The notes under the pieces are model-generated. The model had not been told where the DNA came from, did not search any database, and worked only from the letters and a program-made list of their open reading frames with translations. Below are positions 1 through 8,393 of a stretch of 64,000 nt of DNA, one piece after another. Numbering within the stretch: the first letter of the stretch is position 1; every line of letters starts with the position of its first letter. Both the position numbers and the translations under genes were made by a program. Origin of the DNA: CAJWOS01 sp964502005 (lineage in GTDB: Bacteria; Myxococcota_A; UBA796; UBA2385); NCBI GenBank assembly GCA_964502005.1, contig CAZCUX010000030.1, positions 1 to 64,000 of the forward strand, written 5' to 3'.

Positions 1-22
1 CTTTTGGTTTTTCTTCTTTATC

Positions 23-54
23 GAGGTGACTCGGAGAGTGCAACCTCTTTTTTT
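23..54 (+). terminator. Intrinsic terminator of a gene left of the window
   Basis: GAGGT (23-27) pairs with ACCTC (43-47), with an inner ACTC/GAGT pair, and is followed directly by seven T. This is the shape of a rho-independent terminator reading left to right. No gene in the window lies upstream, so it should end a plus-strand gene that stops just before position 1. Confidence 0.6.
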
Positions 55-394
55 CTTTCATTTCGCGATTAACGGCCAAGGACCATTATACGCAAAATAA
101 AGCCCAACGCACCGTTAAAGCGCGCCGGCAAAATCCTTTTGTGGAAGGACTTGGGCTGCTGTGCTGTAATCGAGGAAGATACTCGAAAACGAACGCGCAG
201 TGTCATCGCTTCGCGAGGCATCCCAGCGAAGCCCCCGCCCTTTATGGAATCGAGTCCGCCCCGTCAAGGGAAAATGCGTCCGAAAACCGGTCCCTGCCAA
301 CCGCACCCGTGTCGATCATCCGCGAAAATGTCCATCAACACTGCGTATGCTGCGAGATCGTTTTCCAGCACACAGCGAAGCCGTGAACGGAAAC

Positions 395-434
395 GGCCTG
401 TGGAGGGGGTCCACACGAACTCCCACCACAGGCC
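395..434. terminator. Strong hairpin after the FG-GAP lipoprotein gene
   Basis: GGCCTGTGG (395-403) and CCACAGGCC (426-434) are perfect inverted repeats, and the stem continues inward (GGGGGT against ACTCCC with one wobble and one mismatch). It lies 61 bases beyond the stop of the minus-strand gene ending at 496. No T-run follows on the minus strand, so it may be a processing/stability hairpin or a weak terminator. The rest of 55-495 shows nothing convincing. Confidence 0.45.
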
Positions 435-495
435 GCAAGCCAAGCACCTTACCAAGCGACCAACTCCGCGAAGAGCCCTGCTTGGTCAGGTGAAA

Positions 496-2553
496 TCAGA
501 ACCCGCCCATCGGGAAGGAATAGACAGCCTCACCACCATACGCGCCCACCAAAAGGTCAGTTGCGCCGTTGCCGTCGATGTCGCCGCTGGTGAGCCCATA
601 GCTCCCCAGGTAGTCATAGGCTGCAACGCCATTGATGGTGATGTCCGCGGTGCTGGCGCTCACCCGCCCCGTCGTCGAGTTGTTGCCGTAGAACACGTAG
701 ACAGCACCAGAAGCGAGGCCGCCCGAATCAACTCCGGAGGCGGACACCACAAACTCGTCGTCGCCGTCGCCGTCCAAATCGGGGATGCTGTCGAGTGACT
801 TGCCCAGGTAGTCGGAGGACACGGCGCCTTCGATGATGAGGTCCGCATCGGCGACGGTCATGGTAGCCGAAAAGCCCGATGCCGAACCATAGAAGACAGC
901 CGCAACACCGGCGTCGAAGGCGGCGTTGTCATACCAGATACCACCGATGGCCAACTCCTCATAGCCGTCGCCGTTGAAGTCGCCTGCTGTGCCGGTGGAA
1001 GAGCCAAGGTAGGAGTCGCCCGAAGTGATATCGGGGCGGATGATCGAATCGGCCGTGCTGCTGGCGATGGTGCCCGACAACAACGCGCTGCCCATAATGA
1101 CATAGGCCTCACCGCCTGCGCTGACAACGGTGTCCACGCCGTAGGCGCCGATGGTCAGGTCGTCGATGCCATCGCCATCGAAGTCGCCGGCGCCCATGGT
1201 GTACGAGTAGTTGCCGAAGTAGTCGCTCGAATTGTTGACGCTATTGGTGACGCGCACGTTGAAGGCGGTGCTGCCGGTCACCGAGCCGGACCATTGGGTC
1301 GAACCACCGAAGAAGATGAAGACATCCCCCTTGCCAGTCGAGAGCGTGTTGGGACTTACGGCACCGACCACGAGGTCGTCGATACCGTCACCGTTCAAGT
1401 CACCCGGAATGACAACCGCTTTGCCAAAGTCGTTGGAGCCCGTCATACCGATGCCGGCGGCCATCGTGGTCTGGTCGTTGGCACCGGACCAGGGGGTCGC
1501 GGAGCCGTACTCAATCCAGACGGTGTTGAGGTCTTCGTGACCAATGGCGACATCGTCATAGCCATCACCGTCGAGGTCGCCGGCGGCGTGCGCAAAGCCG
1601 AAGTAGTCGTACGAGGTGGTTCCGTAGAACTCCGCATCTGCACCCGTGGAGAGTGCCGTGCTTGCCACCGAGGTGCCACCATAGACCACCCACGCGGAGC
1701 CTGCCGAGGTGCGGTTATACTCCTCTCCAATCAGCATGTCGTCGTAGCCGTCGGCGTTGAAGTCGCCGACGGAAACTGCCTGGCCGACATAATTGCCGCT
1801 GGTTCCCGTGAAGGTCACGCTGGCTTGCGTCACGTCACCCACCGGGGCCAAACCGCATGCATCCGGCGAGCCGTTGCAGTTATCGTCGATTCCGTTGCCG
1901 CAGATTTCTTCGGCATCGGGATTGACAGCCTGGCTGAAGTCGTCGCAGTCGCCAGGCATGTCCGTGTATCCAGCGGTGCCTTCGCAGGTGAGCACCGTCG
2001 CGACGCCGTCGTCGCCGTAGCCGTCTGCGTCAAGGTCGATGTAGAGCTCGACGCCATCGGTAAGGTCAACACCAGCATCGTCGGCGTCGATGTCGCCGTT
2101 GCAGTCGTTGTCAATCCAGTCGCAGACTTCGACCGCAGCAGGGTTGATGTCGCTGTCGAGGTCGTCGCAGTCGTCCATGTTGTCGACCCAACCAGCCATC
2201 GGCTCGCACAACAGGTTGGCCACGCCAGCGTAGCCGTAGCCATCGCCGTCGTAGTCGATGTAATACATCATCGGTGCGCCAATCGTGTTGTCGTCGTCGT
2301 CGCAGTCATCGAGCAGGCTCACGCCGTCGCTGTCGCCGTCGATTTCCGATGCATCCGCACCATCCTCACCCGGATCGCCATCTTCACCTGGAACGCCGTC
2401 TTCGCCGGGCGCCCCGTCCGAGCCCGGGGCACCATCGGCTCCCGGCGCACCATCTTGGCCATCGGCGCCCGCAGCGCCATCCTTACCGGCAGCGCCTTCG
2501 CAGGCAGCAAGGGTCAACACACCAGACAACAGGAACAATACAGATGCACGCAT
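496..2553 (-). CDS. Secreted lipoprotein: collagen-like, DCDD metal-binding and FG-GAP repeats
   Basis: 685 residues. The N-terminus is a lipoprotein signal ending in LTLAAC (Cys about 18), so the protein should be anchored in an envelope membrane. Residues about 20-63 are Gly-X-Y triplets (GADGAPGSDG type), a collagen-like segment. Residues about 70-230 hold three MopE-type modules (DDCDD, YDGDGYG, IDNDCNG), whose Asp-rich loops usually bind calcium. From about 235 to the end there are repeated FG-GAP/integrin-alpha blades (GDFNADGYDDMLIG and similar), suggesting a seven-bladed propeller. The start is an ATG with GGAG six bases upstream. It is probably a surface adhesive or structural protein; the partner is unknown. 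Domain assignment is confident, function is not. Confidence 0.88.
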   Translation of the reverse strand: MRASVLFLLSGVLTLAACEGAAGKDGAAGADGQDGAPGADGAPGSDGAPGEDGVPGEDGDPGEDGADASEIDGDSDGVSLLDDCDDDDNTIGAPMMYYIDYDGDGYGYAGVANLLCEPMAGWVDNMDDCDDLDSDINPAAVEVCDWIDNDCNGDIDADDAGVDLTDGVELYIDLDADGYGDDGVATVLTCEGTAGYTDMPGDCDDFSQAVNPDAEEICGNGIDDNCNGSPDACGLAPVGDVTQASVTFTGTSGNYVGQAVSVGDFNADGYDDMLIGEEYNRTSAGSAWVVYGGTSVASTALSTGADAEFYGTTSYDYFGFAHAAGDLDGDGYDDVAIGHEDLNTVWIEYGSATPWSGANDQTTMAAGIGMTGSNDFGKAVVIPGDLNGDGIDDLVVGAVSPNTLSTGKGDVFIFFGGSTQWSGSVTGSTAFNVRVTNSVNNSSDYFGNYSYTMGAGDFDGDGIDDLTIGAYGVDTVVSAGGEAYVIMGSALLSGTIASSTADSIIRPDITSGDSYLGSSTGTAGDFNGDGYEELAIGGIWYDNAAFDAGVAAVFYGSASGFSATMTVADADLIIEGAVSSDYLGKSLDSIPDLDGDGDDEFVVSASGVDSGGLASGAVYVFYGNNSTTGRVSASTADITINGVAAYDYLGSYGLTSGDIDGNGATDLLVGAYGGEAVYSFPMGGF

Positions 2554-2660
2554 GTCTCACTCCGAGAATTCTTGATTGGGGGAAGTGTTGCCGACCCGCA
2601 CTTCCACCTGCCACCCTCTTCTTACCATCTTCCGGCAACAGCCCCAAAACAATACCCTGA

Positions 2661-2721
2661 CAATCGACTGCAGAAGCCCATTTTCTGTCGCTCTCGCCGT
2701 GCGAAGCCAGGCAGTCGATTG
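2661..2721. repeat. Perfect 11-bp inverted repeat between two minus-strand genes
   Basis: CAATCGACTGC (2661-2671) and GCAGTCGATTG (2711-2721) are exact inverted repeats separated by 39 bases. The element sits about 110 bases before the FG-GAP lipoprotein start and about 115 bases after the amidase stop. It has no T-run on either strand, so it is either a 5' leader hairpin, a processing site or a bipartite operator. Confidence 0.45.
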
Positions 2722-2836
2722 CGCGCAACAAGCAGGCACCGTCCTGCTCTAGCCCCATCCGCGACGAGTTTCCCTGCCATCGATCCGACCGCCTACGGCA
2801 AGCACACGAGCGACAAGGCTCCCGCTGCACCGCCGA

Positions 2837-4435
2837 TTACGCAGAGAAACGCCGCCGACAGACGAGTCCGCACAAAACCACAAGCCCGCCCCACCAGCGT
2901 GCCGCCGAACCGCTCGATACGGTCGCACAACCGCCATCCAACGTGTCGAGCCCATGCGCGGTACCGGGTGAGGTTCCGCCGGTCCAGGTGAGGCTGGGCG
3001 ACGCCTCATTCTCGTCGCGCTGTATATCTTCACGCGGGTCGTCTACGGACGTGCCGCTATCGACGGGGACATCGCCAGTGTCGCCCGGTTCCCAGTCGGG
3101 GTCTGGTTCGAGGGCGATAGAGCACCAGTTGGTGCCCGAAGATATGGTTTTGGTGCACGACCCGTCGACATACCCAGGCTGGCTGGCCCAAACGGTGTAA
3201 GAATCAAGGGGCAAATCACCAAAGAAATAGTAACCATCAGCATCCACGACCGACTCATCCCCTGTTTCCGCAATCCAAACCGATGCACCAGGGAGGCGTT
3301 CGCCGCTATAGATGTCGGAAATTGCGACCACACCGGTCAACTCACCGGTAACGCTGCCCCCTGTGATAAGGTCCATATAGAGGTCCCAGTCCCAACCAGA
3401 GCCGGGGTCCGTGTGGGTGGCGCCGGGAACCTCAGAGTGGGCGATGATGGTGCTACGGCTGGCGGAAATGCCGTTGCGCGCGACGATATCGGCAGTAAGC
3501 GCCGCCGAACCAGCGTACATCGCCGAGGTGTACCAGGTAGACGGAGCATCCACGTAGCCTTCGTGCTCAATACCGACGCTGGCGAGATTGTAATCCCAGT
3601 TGCCGGCATGCCACGCGACATCCTGCTCTTGCACCATCTGCGTAACCTGTCCGTCACTGCTACGAACCACATAATGCGCAGACACACTCGCCGAAGAGTT
3701 TTGAAACCACGAAATACAGCCCGAATAGCTCCCTTGTACAGTATGAATGACGACATAGTCGATATCGGACGCAACACGACTTGCGTTGGTGTAGTTGGAA
3801 GTGCTAGCGTTCACAAACTGGTAACAACCGCTATAGTCGCAAGCAGTCGGCGGCGGAGGGAGCGCGCGACGAGTCGGAAAGTCGATATATTGTGGCGACA
3901 GCACCAAACCATCTCGCGCGACCCCTTCCGCAATCGTTGAGAATACATATTGCACAAAAAGGTCTTGGAGTGCTGGCTCATGCCGTTCTGAAAATCGAGC
4001 GACCGCCGAAACCCACGCCGAAAGTTCGTCGGCGGGAGGGGCCGCACCGCCATGGCCGATGGCCGCGCTGTTTCGCAACAAAATTGCCGCTGCGCGCACC
4101 TGATGGAGCGTGGAGTGCCGGATGTCGTCGGGGCTTATCCCCAAGGCCACCGCTGCATCTTCGATGTTGGGACCACCGCCAATGTCCGGCTCTCGAAAGT
4201 CAAAGAGCCCATATCCACCCCATTGTCGAACCACTGAAGCATCCCAACGACTCGCCTCCCACGCAAGCGCCAACAACAACTCGCTCGGCACACCAAACTC
4301 CGCCGACGCCGATTCGACGGCGATTTCGAGCGGCCGGAGGTCGAGGGGTTGCTCCACCGGCCCCTGCCCCGTGGACGCGTGCGGCGCCAAAGCGGATGCA
4401 TGCGCGATACTAAGGGTCAGCCACAAAAACTGCAT
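2837..4435 (-). CDS. Peptidoglycan hydrolase: transglycosylase-like plus amidase_2 domains
   Basis: 532 residues from the ATG at 4435 (GGAG about 5 bases upstream; a GTG at 4447 is also in frame). After a signal peptide, residues about 30-175 resemble a lysozyme/SLT fold (GVPSELLLALAWEASRWD with a likely catalytic Glu near 60, then GGYGLFDF). Residues about 200-350 are an N-acetylmuramoyl-L-alanine amidase_2/PGRP domain with zinc ligands in VVIHTVQG and THTDPG. A carboxypeptidase-regulatory-like beta domain follows (about 355-420). The C-terminus has a Thr/Asp-rich linker, a GGC motif, a hydrophobic helix and CRRR, like a MYXO-CTERM surface-sorting tail. It would cleave glycan strands and stem peptides, in its own or prey cell walls. 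Confidence 0.85.
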   Translation of the reverse strand: MQFLWLTLSIAHASALAPHASTGQGPVEQPLDLRPLEIAVESASAEFGVPSELLLALAWEASRWDASVVRQWGGYGLFDFREPDIGGGPNIEDAAVALGISPDDIRHSTLHQVRAAAILLRNSAAIGHGGAAPPADELSAWVSAVARFSERHEPALQDLFVQYVFSTIAEGVARDGLVLSPQYIDFPTRRALPPPPTACDYSGCYQFVNASTSNYTNASRVASDIDYVVIHTVQGSYSGCISWFQNSSASVSAHYVVRSSDGQVTQMVQEQDVAWHAGNWDYNLASVGIEHEGYVDAPSTWYTSAMYAGSAALTADIVARNGISASRSTIIAHSEVPGATHTDPGSGWDWDLYMDLITGGSVTGELTGVVAISDIYSGERLPGASVWIAETGDESVVDADGYYFFGDLPLDSYTVWASQPGYVDGSCTKTISSGTNWCSIALEPDPDWEPGDTGDVPVDSGTSVDDPREDIQRDENEASPSLTWTGGTSPGTAHGLDTLDGGCATVSSGSAARWWGGLVVLCGLVCRRRFSA

Positions 4436-4588
4436 GGGACTCCGCACAACGGGCGCGCCGAACAGGAGGACGGGCAGGCGTGCTCTTGCCCGCCCAGGCT
4501 AGCACATTCCTACAAGGAACAGTCTACGCAAAACGTCATTTTTTTCACCCGGACGTTCAGACCCGCCGCAGCCAAGGGTCCGTCCGAT

Positions 4589-4732
4589 TCACCCGTGGCT
4601 TCCAACGTGCTTGCCGCGCAAAACGAGCACTTCGCCGCCCGATTCGGCACCGAACACCACGCTGTCAACGCGAGCTGTTCCACCGCGCAGGGGAAGGCTC
4701 GCGCGCAACCCTTCGACGTTCGAAGTTGTCAC
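4589..4732 (-). CDS. Possible 47-residue protein, unrecognised
   Basis: A GTG-started reading frame with gene-like third positions encodes a short beta-strand-like peptide rich in Gly, Val and Arg (ending EVLVLRGKHVGSHG). It lies directly downstream of the palindrome array at 4743-4794 on the minus strand, which is the only contextual support. No Shine-Dalgarno is visible and no family is recognised. It may be a chance frame. Confidence 0.2.
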   Translation of the reverse strand: MTTSNVEGLRASLPLRGGTARVDSVVFGAESGGEVLVLRGKHVGSHG

Positions 4733-4742
4733 AGCAGTGAAC

Positions 4743-4794
4743 TGACATATCGTCACACCGCATGACGGATTGTCAACACGTCGACATATTGTCA
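4743..4794. promoter_or_regulatory. Array of three TGAC-N5-GTCA palindromes, 19-20 bp apart
   Basis: TGACATATCGTCA (4743-4755), TGACGGATTGTCA (4763-4775) and CGACATATTGTCA (4782-4794) share TGAC-N5-GTCA; the third has one mismatch. Starts are 20 and 19 bases apart, close to two helical turns, so three dimers would sit on one face of the DNA. This is the layout of a cooperative repressor or activator operator. It is about 300 bases upstream of the amidase gene on the same strand. The binding protein is unknown. Confidence 0.55.
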
Positions 4795-4833
4795 TCCTCA
4801 TTCCCGCGGCGGCGAGAGAGCAGAAAGCCATCG

Positions 4834-4871
4834 GCGGCTGCGTATAATATTTGTAAGTTGGGGGCAGCCGC
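4834..4871. terminator. Hairpin just after the hypothetical gene ending at 4875
   Basis: GCGGCTGC (4834-4841) pairs perfectly with GCAGCCGC (4864-4871), starting four bases after the stop of the minus-strand gene. The loop is AT-rich and contains TATAAT (4843-4848). There is no T-run on the minus strand after the stem, so termination is uncertain. Confidence 0.35.
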
Positions 4872-4874
4872 TAT

Positions 4875-5735
4875 TTATATGGCGAGATTTGTTATACCCG
4901 AAATCTCGTCGGATACCGCATCCAACGAATCAACATCCAAGTCCAAAAGCGAGGGGTTGTCGATAAACTGAACCGATGCGGTTGGATGAAAAATGGATAG
5001 CAAGACGGGTTCTAAGGATGCATTGTCCTCAGCATAAGGGGCGTACGTCGTAGGCACCGTGGGCAAAGTCACACGCCTCAGCGTCGCGTTGTTGCAAATG
5101 ACAAAGCCCCTGAAACCTTCGCTCCTTTTCCATACAGGACCCCGCAAGTCTTTCCAACCAACGATCGCCAGAAGGCGCACGCTACCGATTACAGCGGTCG
5201 CCGCGTTGTAATCCAGATATCCCAACGTTTCGTGGCCCATCATTACCAACGCATCTCTGCGTTCACTCGCAATCCATCCACGCCTTCCCTCGGTGAGCGA
5301 TACGAGAGCGGTTCTGTCTGCGACCACCAACGCTTCCATGCGCTCTATGGCTGTGATACCGAGACGTTCAAGCGCTGCAGGGTTCGTCAGCCCAAACACA
5401 CCTATGCAACTGGCGTTGGCAAGGTCCGCCAGAACGCGCTCTGGACTGTCGATGGTGAACACACAGCGAGGCACTTCTGCGACACAAACCAAGTCGACGG
5501 CGACGGTGGCGCGCGAACGTTCAAACGTCTCGGTCGGCTCGACGCCGCACGGACCCTCACAAAGAGGTGTTGAAGCCGTCGGTCCGCTTGCGTTCGCAGG
5601 TTTCGCTATATCGGCCTCTGCCAACGTCATCGTTGGAGTCGCGTGCAACGCAAACCGCAACCGCCAACAGATAGGCCCTCGCTGTGGGGTCGCCACCGGC
5701 GGAAGCGTCCGCCACATAGCCATCCAGGCCGTCAC
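4875..5735 (-). CDS. Hypothetical secreted-type protein, probable 3' part of a frameshifted gene
   Basis: 286 residues if read from the GTG at 5735. The first 35 residues look poor as protein, while from about residue 36 onward (TLAEADIAKPANASGPTAS) the sequence is convincing. It then runs as alternating beta/turn segments (FGLTNPAALERLGITAIERM, FIDNPSLLDLDVDSL) that recall leucine-rich receptor-L-domain or adhesion modules. Several Cys pairs suggest an exported protein. The frame just upstream (5557-5982) reads well up to about 5640 and carries the missing N-terminal part. I suspect one gene interrupted by a frameshift or a sequencing error between about 5630 and 5680. The function is not recognised. 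Confidence 0.5.
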   Translation of the reverse strand: MTAWMAMWRTLPPVATPQRGPICWRLRFALHATPTMTLAEADIAKPANASGPTASTPLCEGPCGVEPTETFERSRATVAVDLVCVAEVPRCVFTIDSPERVLADLANASCIGVFGLTNPAALERLGITAIERMEALVVADRTALVSLTEGRRGWIASERRDALVMMGHETLGYLDYNAATAVIGSVRLLAIVGWKDLRGPVWKRSEGFRGFVICNNATLRRVTLPTVPTTYAPYAEDNASLEPVLLSIFHPTASVQFIDNPSLLDLDVDSLDAVSDEISGITNLAI

Positions 5736-5982
5736 CGCTCGCCTCGCCCAAAGTCACGCCTCCAAACCTATCGCCATTGGCGTCAAGACAGACCATACCG
5801 TAGTCGCCCGGCTCTCCTTCGCTGTTGGGACCGACGTTGCATTCCCCCGTAGCCCATTCGGCACGGATACGGGGAACCGACCACAGCACAACAAGTGGAC
5901 GACGAAGCGGCCGATAGCTGCGTATATATGGCTCACCGCGAAGTGTTGTGCAACCCCTGGGCCGGGCGAGCAGCGTCGCCAT
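5557..5982 (-). CDS. Probable 5' part of the same frameshifted hypothetical gene
   Basis: 141 residues from the ATG at 5982 (AGGA eight bases upstream). A membrane-directed N-terminus (PLRRPLVVLWSVP) is followed by a Cys/Gly/Asp-rich segment with a DANGDRFGG turn that could bind calcium. The last 25 residues (VGRGRYSETCERKRTDG) lose protein character just where the neighbouring frame becomes good, and the two frames overlap by 179 bases. Read as one gene with the frame ending at 4875, it would give an exported protein of about 350 residues. No family is recognised. Confidence 0.4.
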   Translation of the reverse strand: MATLLARPRGCTTLRGEPYIRSYRPLRRPLVVLWSVPRIRAEWATGECNVGPNSEGEPGDYGMVCLDANGDRFGGVTLGEASGDGLDGYVADASAGGDPTARAYLLAVAVCVARDSNDDVGRGRYSETCERKRTDGFNTSL

Positions 5983-6285
5983 ACTCACAATCCTACATTC
6001 CAATGGCCGCAAGGCGGGAGTAGAGGGCAAATAAAAACATCGCGACCTACGAAGGAGCCACCCTACAGCCGAGATTCAACGCCCTCACTTTGCCGTAACA
6101 TGTGTTCGTCCAATCCCTTCACCGCGGGTTCTATTCCATGTGGTCAACCATTGCGACCACAATGAATGCGGCCTCCCGCGGTGCCTATCTACCGTAGATA
6201 TTACCAAAGGTTGCCCCATTCGCAGGTTGAAGTCGCGAAGGGTCTCGTTGTTGTCGAGTTCGAAACCTACCCACAACACCCGGAG

Positions 6286-8031
6286 CTATTCTTTTCTCGG
6301 CGTAGCAGAAGGAATCCGCCCGCGACGTGCATCACGGGGTTGCACTTCTTCATCCCCGGTGGGTAGTACCCAGGCCAAGTCGCTGCCAGCCCGCCCCGTC
6401 GGCCGACCGAGGATGTCTTTGAGTAGGTTCAACGCATCCGCATGCTGGGGACAACGTTCACGATGCAAAATAATCTCGTCGTATCCCCACAATCGGAGCT
6501 GCTTGAACTCCGACCGCAATACAGTACCAACAGGCGGACCAACATACAAGGTATCCATGTTTGGCAACAAATCTTCTGGCATCGACTCTTTTGAGCGACA
6601 TGCATAGTGAATTGCAGCAACAAATCGTGAACGCGCAAGCAGAGCGTCCGTTCCCTCATAATTCTCCGAGACGGGACGTTGATGAAGAATCTGCCAGAGG
6701 TCGTAGGCGCGCGCAACATCGCCGGGCGTACGTTCGACCCTGTTGTCGAACGGGATTTCAATGAGTCCTGCGCTGCCACGCAACGCGCCAAAACCATCGG
6801 GCAACTGCAACATAAACCCGATTCGCGGCCAATACGCACCGGAAGCGCCCAAAGAGTCCGCCAACAATAACAATACACAAACCGGCGCAAAACGATGTAG
6901 GCGTGGGGACGCATGAACCCCTATCGCCCCCACGACACCCAATACTGGCATAACAAAGAGCGCTGCACGCTCCCAATGGGACACACTTTGTAATACCGGG
7001 AAGACTTCGACCAACCACCAAGCGGGGCCAGCAACACCGAAGCGATGCCCGCCCGCTGCCGGCCAGGGTCCCAAGGATAGACTCACAAAGCCCGCAGCAG
7101 CGGCCAACCACGGCAGGGATGCGCGGGGACGTCGCCACGCACCCAAGCCCGCGAGCGCAATCAGCACCCAACCCAAATAAAACAGCCGGGCGGGGTCGAT
7201 AGGTTCAAAGTGCGGAGTAAACAGATTGATAACGTCGGTGCCCAACTGATTGACGGTGGACCAGTGTTCATTGGGAGGCGGAGCCTCGGCAGCGTGTTGG
7301 GTCAATCGTCCCGACCAAAACGACCGAACCTGCAAGTATCCCCATAAACTGGGCCCCACCATCGCCGCCGCCACGCCGCCTTGGGCCACCAGCAGCCAAC
7401 GCCTGTGTCGCCACCAAAGCCAACCGACCATCGGAAGCTCGAGCAGCAGCGCAAAGGTCGCCATATACCATCCCGACAATGCCGTGCAGCCGAGCGTTAC
7501 GCCAGCGGCGACCCCTCTACGCCAGCCCGCGCCCCGAGCGACATCCACCAAAAAGGCGATGTGGAAACATAGCCAGCCTATCGTCCAAAGCTCGGTAAGT
7601 CCGTTTTCTTGCAAGCTCCCCTGAATGGGCGACGCGCCGATTGCCACCATTCCGACAATGGCCGGCCGCGCGCCGACAAACCGGCGACACAACTGGTACC
7701 CGCCCGCCAATGCAAGCCCAGTCGAAAAAATACGCAACCCAAGCCAGCCAATAGCAGGCGAAAACCATGCACCCAAAGCATAAATGGGCAAGTTGATGGG
7801 GTCCATCAACGGTATCGGTAATCCATCAGGTAGGTTGGTCAGCGGCGAACGCCCATCCAACTCCCGCCAAAACATCCACAAGTGGTTGGACGTTTCGCTG
7901 CGCGGGTGGCCCAGTACGATGTCCTGCGTCCAGCTGGCGGGCCACAGAAACAAAACGAGCACGACAAGCCCAACCAAGAAAGCCTCAGTTCGTTCACGGG
8001 GCAAACATCGAGCGGGACGCGGAGGGTTCAT
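6286..8031 (-). CDS. Polytopic membrane protein (glycosyltransferase-C/YfhO-like topology)
   Basis: 581 residues from the ATG at 8031. About ten to twelve hydrophobic helices span residues 12-430 (for example FLVGLVVLVLFLWPASW and LPWLAAAAGFVSLSLGPW), followed by a soluble C-terminal part (about 440-581) with repeated Arg/Glu and a DEIILHRERC segment. The layout (TM bundle, then periplasmic tail, with RSETSNHLWMFWRE after the first helix) recalls GT-C-type or YfhO-type membrane glycosyltransferases, but I see no diagnostic motif. It is divergent from the sulfatase-like gene at 8394, with a 362-base shared promoter region. Confidence 0.7.
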   Translation of the reverse strand: MNPPRPARCLPRERTEAFLVGLVVLVLFLWPASWTQDIVLGHPRSETSNHLWMFWRELDGRSPLTNLPDGLPIPLMDPINLPIYALGAWFSPAIGWLGLRIFSTGLALAGGYQLCRRFVGARPAIVGMVAIGASPIQGSLQENGLTELWTIGWLCFHIAFLVDVARGAGWRRGVAAGVTLGCTALSGWYMATFALLLELPMVGWLWWRHRRWLLVAQGGVAAAMVGPSLWGYLQVRSFWSGRLTQHAAEAPPPNEHWSTVNQLGTDVINLFTPHFEPIDPARLFYLGWVLIALAGLGAWRRPRASLPWLAAAAGFVSLSLGPWPAAGGHRFGVAGPAWWLVEVFPVLQSVSHWERAALFVMPVLGVVGAIGVHASPRLHRFAPVCVLLLLADSLGASGAYWPRIGFMLQLPDGFGALRGSAGLIEIPFDNRVERTPGDVARAYDLWQILHQRPVSENYEGTDALLARSRFVAAIHYACRSKESMPEDLLPNMDTLYVGPPVGTVLRSEFKQLRLWGYDEIILHRERCPQHADALNLLKDILGRPTGRAGSDLAWVLPTGDEEVQPRDARRGRIPSATPRKE

Positions 8032-8393
8032 GTGCGAATCAATCACAACAAGTCGGTTCAAGCAAAACACGCCAACGCGTTCGATACCACAGGTGGACCC
8101 AAAAATGGGAACCACAAAACAGCCCGAATGCACATCTCCTCGCGCGGAGTACAACCAAAATTGTATTCAAAGGTCGCGCCTGACGAATACGGCTCCGCGA
8201 CCTCCAAATCGTGCATGCGGTCGATCCATACGCACCAAGAGTGAAGGTAGGCCCCCGATGCCGGAGGGCTACGCGGCGCTCGTACATGCCGAAATATGCC
8301 TCTATCAATTGTCAAAATTGGAATGTGTGAATACCCTGTGGACTCTACCAAGCCGAATCCCCTTGCGCGAAATACGCCGATCCCACGTTCTCT
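8032..8393. other. Divergent intergenic region, 362 bases
   Basis: This holds the promoters of the membrane protein gene (leftward) and the sulfatase-like gene (rightward). I see no strong consensus promoter, terminator or credible small gene in it; a short CTCC/GGAG inverted repeat near 8133-8146 is too short to interpret. Confidence 0.5.

Noticed and set aside
1294..2991. Long plus-strand open frame (565 codons) opposite the FG-GAP lipoprotein gene
   Set aside because: It is the antisense of Asp/Gly-rich repeats (GTCGTC runs read as Val/Ala) and has no protein-like composition or ribosome site.
4539..4545. Seven-T run as a terminator
   Set aside because: No stem lies immediately upstream on the plus strand, and on the minus strand it is upstream of the amidase start.
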